A stretch of 64,000 nt of DNA from Halalkalicoccus jeotgali B3 (GTDB lineage: Archaea > Halobacteriota > Halobacteria > Halobacteriales > Halalkalicoccaceae): assembly GCF_000196895.1 (NCBI RefSeq), contig NC_014297.1, positions 1,596,294-1,660,293 on the forward strand. The letters are read 5' to 3'. Below, piece after piece: positions 60,222 through 64,000 of the stretch. Within the stretch, counting starts at the first letter, position 1. Every line of letters starts with the position of its first letter. A program made the position numbers and the translations under genes. The notes beneath the pieces are model-generated. The model did no database searches. It was not told the origin of the DNA and saw only the letters and a list, made by a program, of their open reading frames with translations.

Positions 60222-61924
60222 GGGTACGGGTGGGGGTCGCGTTCTAGACGTGGCTCGAACCCCATCGACCGGGGAACCGCTTCCGCGCGTTCGCCGAAGA
60301 CCGGCCCGGCCGTAAAGAGCGGCTGGGCCGCCGGGACGAGCACGCGGGTCGCCTCGAACCCGAGGGTTCGGATGTCACTCGGCGTGACCCACGCCGCATA
60401 CGGTGCCATTCCGACGTCCTGCACCCGCTCTACTAGCGATCCCAGTTCGTCCTTGGGCCCGAGCGATCGGTCCCCGACGGCGTCGGCCTCGACCCGGCCC
60501 GAAACGTCGAGGAACTCCCGTGCCGGATCGGGGAGCGAAGCGTACCGTCCGATCCAGCCCGACTGCTCGCCCGCGGCTTCGGGTCCCATCGACCGGAGCT
60601 CCATCCAGTTCTGCAGGGCCTCACAGAGCGCCGACCGGGCGGCCGCGCCGGCATCGAGGTCGGCGTCGGAGCCGAGCGCGAAGCGCGGCCAGTCACCCTC
60701 GCGGTGGACGGCCACCGCCACCACGGGGACGTCGACGTCCTGTGTCACGAGCAGCGGCGTCACCGAGAGTCCCTCGCCGGCCGCCCGGCGTTCGAGGGTT
60801 CGGAACGTTTCGTCCTCGACGTCGAGTTCGAGCGGTTCGAACGTCGAGTACCACGCAAGCATCGTCGCGTCGCGCTCGATCACTTCGTACAGCCCCGAGA
60901 GCAGCGCCTCGGTTCGCGTGTTCCCGAGGCCGAGTCCCGTCGTGATCGCGGGGCCAAAGCGCTTTTCCGGCGGCGGGAAGTGAACGAACTCCGCGGGAAG
61001 CGAGGCCGATTCGCCGGTGTCGAGTCGCTCGCCGGCGACCCACGGGATCTCCTCGTCGGTCGCCTCGGCACCGACGAACCGCTGGGGAGCGATCGCGTTG
61101 GCCATCCCGTCGGGACGGGCGTACTCGAACCACTCCGTCCGGTAGACGCCCGCGGCGTAGCGTTCGAACGCCTCGCCCAGCGCCTTCATGTAGGCGGCGT
61201 CCCAGTCGGCGGCGACGCCGGCGGCCTGATTCGCCGCGCTCGCGTCGCTGAATCCCTCGGTCTCGGCGCTCGTCGCGAGGTAGTACGGGACGGGAAAGGA
61301 CGCGACCTCGCCGACGGATCGAACGATCCCGACCCGTTCGTCGACCCCCGGTTCGGCGCGAGAGATCGCCTCCGTGACGGAGCGACTCTCGCCCTCTCCC
61401 ACGGGTGGGGAGGACCGCTCGCCGCAGCGATCGCAGGTCGGAACCTCGAGAAACCGGCGCTCCGTGTAGGGCAGTTCGATCACGTGTCCGAACAATCTCT
61501 CGTTCTTTCCACGAAGCGCCTCGACGATCCGATAGCCGGCGATCGCTCCGATCAGGCGCGCGACAACGGGATCGGGATCGAGGTGGTGGTCGGACTCTTC
61601 GGGTCGGCTCTCGTTGGCCTCGATTCTGGTCTGTAGACAGCGATAACAGCCCGTTTCGGGGGCGAACCCAGCCACCGACGCCTCGACGCCCTCGATCGAG
61701 TACCCGCCGATGCCACCGAGTTCGACGCCGACCCACGGCTTCTCGCGTGAACCGTCGACGGTCGCGAACACGTCGTCACCCGCGGAGCCGACCACCACCC
61801 CGAGGTGATGCTCGGAGAGCGTTTCGGGGGGTCCCCGCTGCGTCACTACGTCGGCGTCACTCAGCGCGGCCGCTATCGCGTCGGCGGCGGGCCCCGAGCC
61901 GGCGATGCCGATGGATACATCCAT
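60218..61924 (-). CDS. YcaO-domain protein with an N-terminal E1-like/zinc domain
   Basis: A 568-residue protein. Residues 1-180 resemble the small E1-like part of TOMM cyclodehydratase C-proteins, with zinc cysteines Cys93/Cys96 (CYRC) and Cys164/Cys167 (CDRCG). Residues about 200-568 are a YcaO ATPase: KALGEAFERYAAGVYR, LSGLYEVIERDATMLAWY and ALCEALQNWMELR supply the conserved Glu/Gln that bind Mg-ATP, and the protein ends in PHPYP, like the proline-rich tails of azoline-forming YcaOs. Such enzymes cyclise or thioamidate peptide backbones. No precursor peptide, dehydrogenase or TfuA is adjacent. Function in haloarchaea is unproven. Confidence 0.88.
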   Translation of the reverse strand: MDVSIGIAGSGPAADAIAAALSDADVVTQRGPPETLSEHHLGVVVGSAGDDVFATVDGSREKPWVGVELGGIGGYSIEGVEASVAGFAPETGCYRCLQTRIEANESRPEESDHHLDPDPVVARLIGAIAGYRIVEALRGKNERLFGHVIELPYTERRFLEVPTCDRCGERSSPPVGEGESRSVTEAISRAEPGVDERVGIVRSVGEVASFPVPYYLATSAETEGFSDASAANQAAGVAADWDAAYMKALGEAFERYAAGVYRTEWFEYARPDGMANAIAPQRFVGAEATDEEIPWVAGERLDTGESASLPAEFVHFPPPEKRFGPAITTGLGLGNTRTEALLSGLYEVIERDATMLAWYSTFEPLELDVEDETFRTLERRAAGEGLSVTPLLVTQDVDVPVVAVAVHREGDWPRFALGSDADLDAGAAARSALCEALQNWMELRSMGPEAAGEQSGWIGRYASLPDPAREFLDVSGRVEADAVGDRSLGPKDELGSLVERVQDVGMAPYAAWVTPSDIRTLGFEATRVLVPAAQPLFTAGPVFGERAEAVPRSMGFEPRLERDPHPYP

Positions 61925-61973
61925 ACCGTCGGCTCGGGGGACTGGACGAATAAAACCGACCGGTCCGACCGAA

Positions 61974-62789
61974 TCAGTTCAGCAGGTTCTGTGCGACGCT
62001 CGCGAGCTGGTCGGTGTTGGCTTCGCGCAGGCGCTCATCGCCGAATTTCAGGCGCAGGCGCGGCCGACCGACGTCGATTGGGACCTTCTCGGTGTCGATC
62101 AGGCCCATGTCCTCGAGGCGGGTCTTCGTCCGGGAGAAGGTCGCCTTCGAGGCGATGCCGACGTCCTCGCCCCACTTGCTGATGTCGTAGAGCAGGACCT
62201 CGTTTTTCGCCGCGATGAGAAGGCTGATCGTCACTTCGTCGAGGCCGTCGCCGTCGCCACGGGCGGTCTGTAGCGAGTCCAGAACGCCGGTGAAGTCGGC
62301 TTCGACCGGTTCGCCGATGTCCTCTGCGAGTGTAGAACGGACCCGCGAGAGCGGAGGCGTACGGAGATTGAACGTCTCGGCTTCCTCCCACGTCGTCGTA
62401 TACGAGTCGTACGCCAGCGAGACGAACTCCTCGTCGTCGGTCGTCAGCCCGGCGACGGTGTCGCCGACGTTGATCAGGGCGACGACCTCGTTCGGGGAGA
62501 TCAGAAGCGAGTTCTCGCTGCCGTCTGCGAGCGCGCGGAGTTCGAGTGTCTCCTCGTCGATCAGGTCCGCGGCGTTGCTCGCGAGGATGAAGTCGCTCAT
62601 CACGCCTTTCAGCGTCGATTCATCGCCCAGAAGGCGGATCCGCGGCGGCTCCGAAATGCCGCCGGCGACGTCGATCAACTCCTCGATCGCGTCCGCGGAC
62701 GGGTTCACTACGATGAGATCCTCAGAGGCGGTCTGTAAGACCGTTCTGAAGATATCTTCAATGCTATCATCGAGTAAATTTGAGGCCAT
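61974..62789 (-). CDS. tbsP: Transcriptional regulator TbsP (DUF5821 family)
   Basis: A 271-residue protein. The last 110 residues contain DEVTISLLIAAKNEVLLYDISKWGEDVG and TKTRLEDMGLIDTEKVPI, a winged helix. The N-terminal half has a ligand-binding-like region (SEPPRIRLLGDESTLKGV). I recall this as TbsP, a haloarchaeal regulator acting with TrmB on gapII. That suits the nearby pckA. Start at 62789; an A/T-rich region with TTATAATTAAATAC lies upstream at 62817-62830. Confidence 0.85.
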   Translation of the reverse strand: MASNLLDDSIEDIFRTVLQTASEDLIVVNPSADAIEELIDVAGGISEPPRIRLLGDESTLKGVMSDFILASNAADLIDEETLELRALADGSENSLLISPNEVVALINVGDTVAGLTTDDEEFVSLAYDSYTTTWEEAETFNLRTPPLSRVRSTLAEDIGEPVEADFTGVLDSLQTARGDGDGLDEVTISLLIAAKNEVLLYDISKWGEDVGIASKATFSRTKTRLEDMGLIDTEKVPIDVGRPRLRLKFGDERLREANTDQLASVAQNLLN

Positions 62790-62947
62790 AGTTGTGGGTG
62801 TACAATGTTTTTACAAGTATTTAATTATAACGGCCGAGAGACAGGGATTTCACTGCGAATACAAATTCTATCCGAACGGTCGACTTCATCCCTCTCGTCC
62901 CCGATTTCGAGGTATTCGTCCGACCGATCCGCAACGAAGTGTCGTTA

Positions 62948-64000
62948 TCATTCTTGCGAACGGAGCTGGATGAGGAGTTCCTCGGGCCAGAAGAACTGCC
63001 CGTCGTAGATGACCGGCGCGTTGATCGACTCAAGAACCGCGAGGAACGCCTCCCGATCGAGCGTCGATTCCGTCGCCGTGCCGTAGAGGTGCGGTCGCTC
63101 GTTGTCGATTCCCGCCGGGCGATACCAGCCACCGGCGGTCCAATTGGGGAGGACGTCGTAGGTGATCGAGACACCCTCCTCGACGGGCTCGGCGAGTAAG
63201 GTTCCCGGGTGGGGGTCGCGCCGTCCTCCCAGTACGTGGGTACCGTCGCCGACGACGGCGTAGTTCTTACCCATCATGATCTGTCTGCGGGCCAGTTGCA
63301 TCGCCCGATCGATGCTGAACCCGTAGACGAGCAGGCGAGCAAACGTGGTGCCGACCGCTGCGGCCTGCTCGTTGAGCACCTTCGAGAACGTTACCCCGCC
63401 CGCGACGCTCCCGCGCTCGACGAGCGCTTTCCCCTCGTAGAAGGAGCCACAGGCGTTCAGGAAGAACGTCCGGGCGTTACATTCGGGGATCGATTCGGCC
63501 GAGAGGTTGCCGTCGGTACAGCGCAGTCCCTCCGTATCGCAGTGGCCGACGTAGTGGACGAACGCGCTCGGGCGCTCGAAGACGGTCGAGAGCTCCTCGC
63601 AGGTGAGTTGCCGGTGGACGGTGATATCGATAGGCAGGTCCGCCGCATGGTCCTCGTAGATACGGGCGACCTCGGCGTACTCCTCGCCCATCTCGGGGTC
63701 GTTCTGGACGACGACGAAGGGGAGTCGACCGCCGGTGTCGGCCCTCGAGAGACCGTTCTCGAAGGCCTCGGTCCGGGCGTTGAACACGTCGATCGGCGTC
63801 GTCTCGTCGAGCCAGGCGTGTGATCTGGCGGGACCGAGGACGGGTCTGACGGCGTCGACGGAGGCCGCAGTCCGATCGCCCCGTCGGTAGAAGTCGGTCA
63901 ACGATCGGCGCAGGAGTTCCCGACCGTCGAGCGGCCCCGTTTTGGGGGGTTGGATCAGGCTCAAGCGATCGAGCGCGTACGGGAGTGCGCGGGCGGCCTC
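62948..64000 (-). CDS. CHAT/caspase-like peptidase domain protein (5' end outside window)
   Basis: The frame is open to the window edge, giving at least 350 C-terminal residues; there is no convincing start inside. The CHAT fold is recognised by the catalytic His in FVHYVGHCDTEGL and the catalytic Cys in TFFLNACGSFYEG, followed by RGSVAGGVTFSKVLNEQAA. A C-terminal extension of about 100 residues (GRRDPHPGTLLAEP..., QFFWPEELLIQ) has no family I can name. CHAT proteins are cysteine endopeptidases related to separase and caspases, often used in stress or defence pathways. Confidence 0.75.
   Translation of the reverse strand, partial: EAARALPYALDRLSLIQPPKTGPLDGRELLRRSLTDFYRRGDRTAASVDAVRPVLGPARSHAWLDETTPIDVFNARTEAFENGLSRADTGGRLPFVVVQNDPEMGEEYAEVARIYEDHAADLPIDITVHRQLTCEELSTVFERPSAFVHYVGHCDTEGLRCTDGNLSAESIPECNARTFFLNACGSFYEGKALVERGSVAGGVTFSKVLNEQAAAVGTTFARLLVYGFSIDRAMQLARRQIMMGKNYAVVGDGTHVLGGRRDPHPGTLLAEPVEEGVSITYDVLPNWTAGGWYRPAGIDNERPHLYGTATESTLDREAFLAVLESINAPVIYDGQFFWPEELLIQLRSQE

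Overview
The window comes from a haloarchaeon (class Halobacteria). The DNA is GC-rich. Predicted proteins are strongly acidic and several ribosomal proteins carry Asp/Glu-rich extensions. Archaeal signature genes are present: RpoD/RpoN/RpoK, L7Ae, S28e, L18e, archaeal GluRS, aRNase J, TmcA, isopentenyl phosphate kinase, and TATA/BRE-type promoters in place of -35/-10 boxes. Genus cannot be fixed from the sequence alone. I see no insertion sequence, prophage, integrase or CRISPR array, so this is mostly chromosomal core with small accessory pockets.

Layout. 0-3.2 kb (+): split MetE-type methionine synthase genes, a PfkB-type sugar kinase and an aldo/keto reductase. 3.2-4.7 kb (-): ribosomal operon rpl7ae-rps28e-rpl24e-ndk. 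4.8-7.4 kb (+): a small membrane ORF, tmcA and a tiny Cys/His protein. 7.4-20.9 kb (-): a long information-processing block in the order tRNA-Ser, rps13, rps4, rps11, rpoD, tRNA-Leu, rpl18e, rpl13, rps9, rpoN, rpoK, eno, rps2, mvk, ipk, a membrane protein, rnj, idsA and gltX. Isoprenoid (membrane lipid) genes are thus threaded through translation, transcription and RNA-decay genes. 21-33.5 kb: single genes and short pairs on both strands, including a class III aminotransferase, an FAD oxidoreductase, a TraB-like protein, moaA, an Mrp/ApbC ATPase, a UDG-like Fe-S protein, a CAP-domain protein, a CPBP protease, uridine kinase, CBS and GNAT proteins, and two tRNAs. An apparent aminotransferase gene remnant lies at 30.2 kb. 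33.5-34.3 kb is a gene-poor, hairpin-rich stretch with a promoter-backed 40-residue membrane peptide and an aberrant tRNA-like gene.

34.3-44.5 kb: an amidohydrolase, the sdhCDBA operon (respiratory complex II), and a divergent pair made of an aspartoacylase-family gene and a RimK-like ATP-grasp ligase fused to a RimB-like retropepsin domain. An AlkA-type glycosylase, a fused 3-hydroxyacyl-CoA dehydrogenase/enoyl-CoA hydratase and tRNA-Glu follow. 44.6-46 kb: two paralogous winged-helix regulators (DUF7344-like), one soluble and one membrane-anchored. 46-53.7 kb: a four-gene operon of two different PrkA-type kinases, a DUF444/YeaH protein and SpoVR. 54-64 kb: DUF5820-like, UPF0179, tryptophanase, DUF309, ATP-dependent PEP carboxykinase, tRNA-Leu, a 37-residue zinc-ribbon gene, a DUF63 membrane protein, a YcaO protein with an E1-like N-terminal domain, the regulator TbsP, and a CHAT/caspase-like protease cut by the window edge.

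The least understood parts are the RimK-RimB fusion with its aspartoacylase neighbour, the YcaO enzyme with no visible substrate peptide or TfuA partner, the tandem PrkA operon, the tRNA-like element at 34.1 kb, and several promoter-backed micro-proteins. Genes are tightly packed: ATGA start/stop overlaps are frequent on the same strand, and three convergent pairs share one palindromic tetranucleotide as both stop codons.
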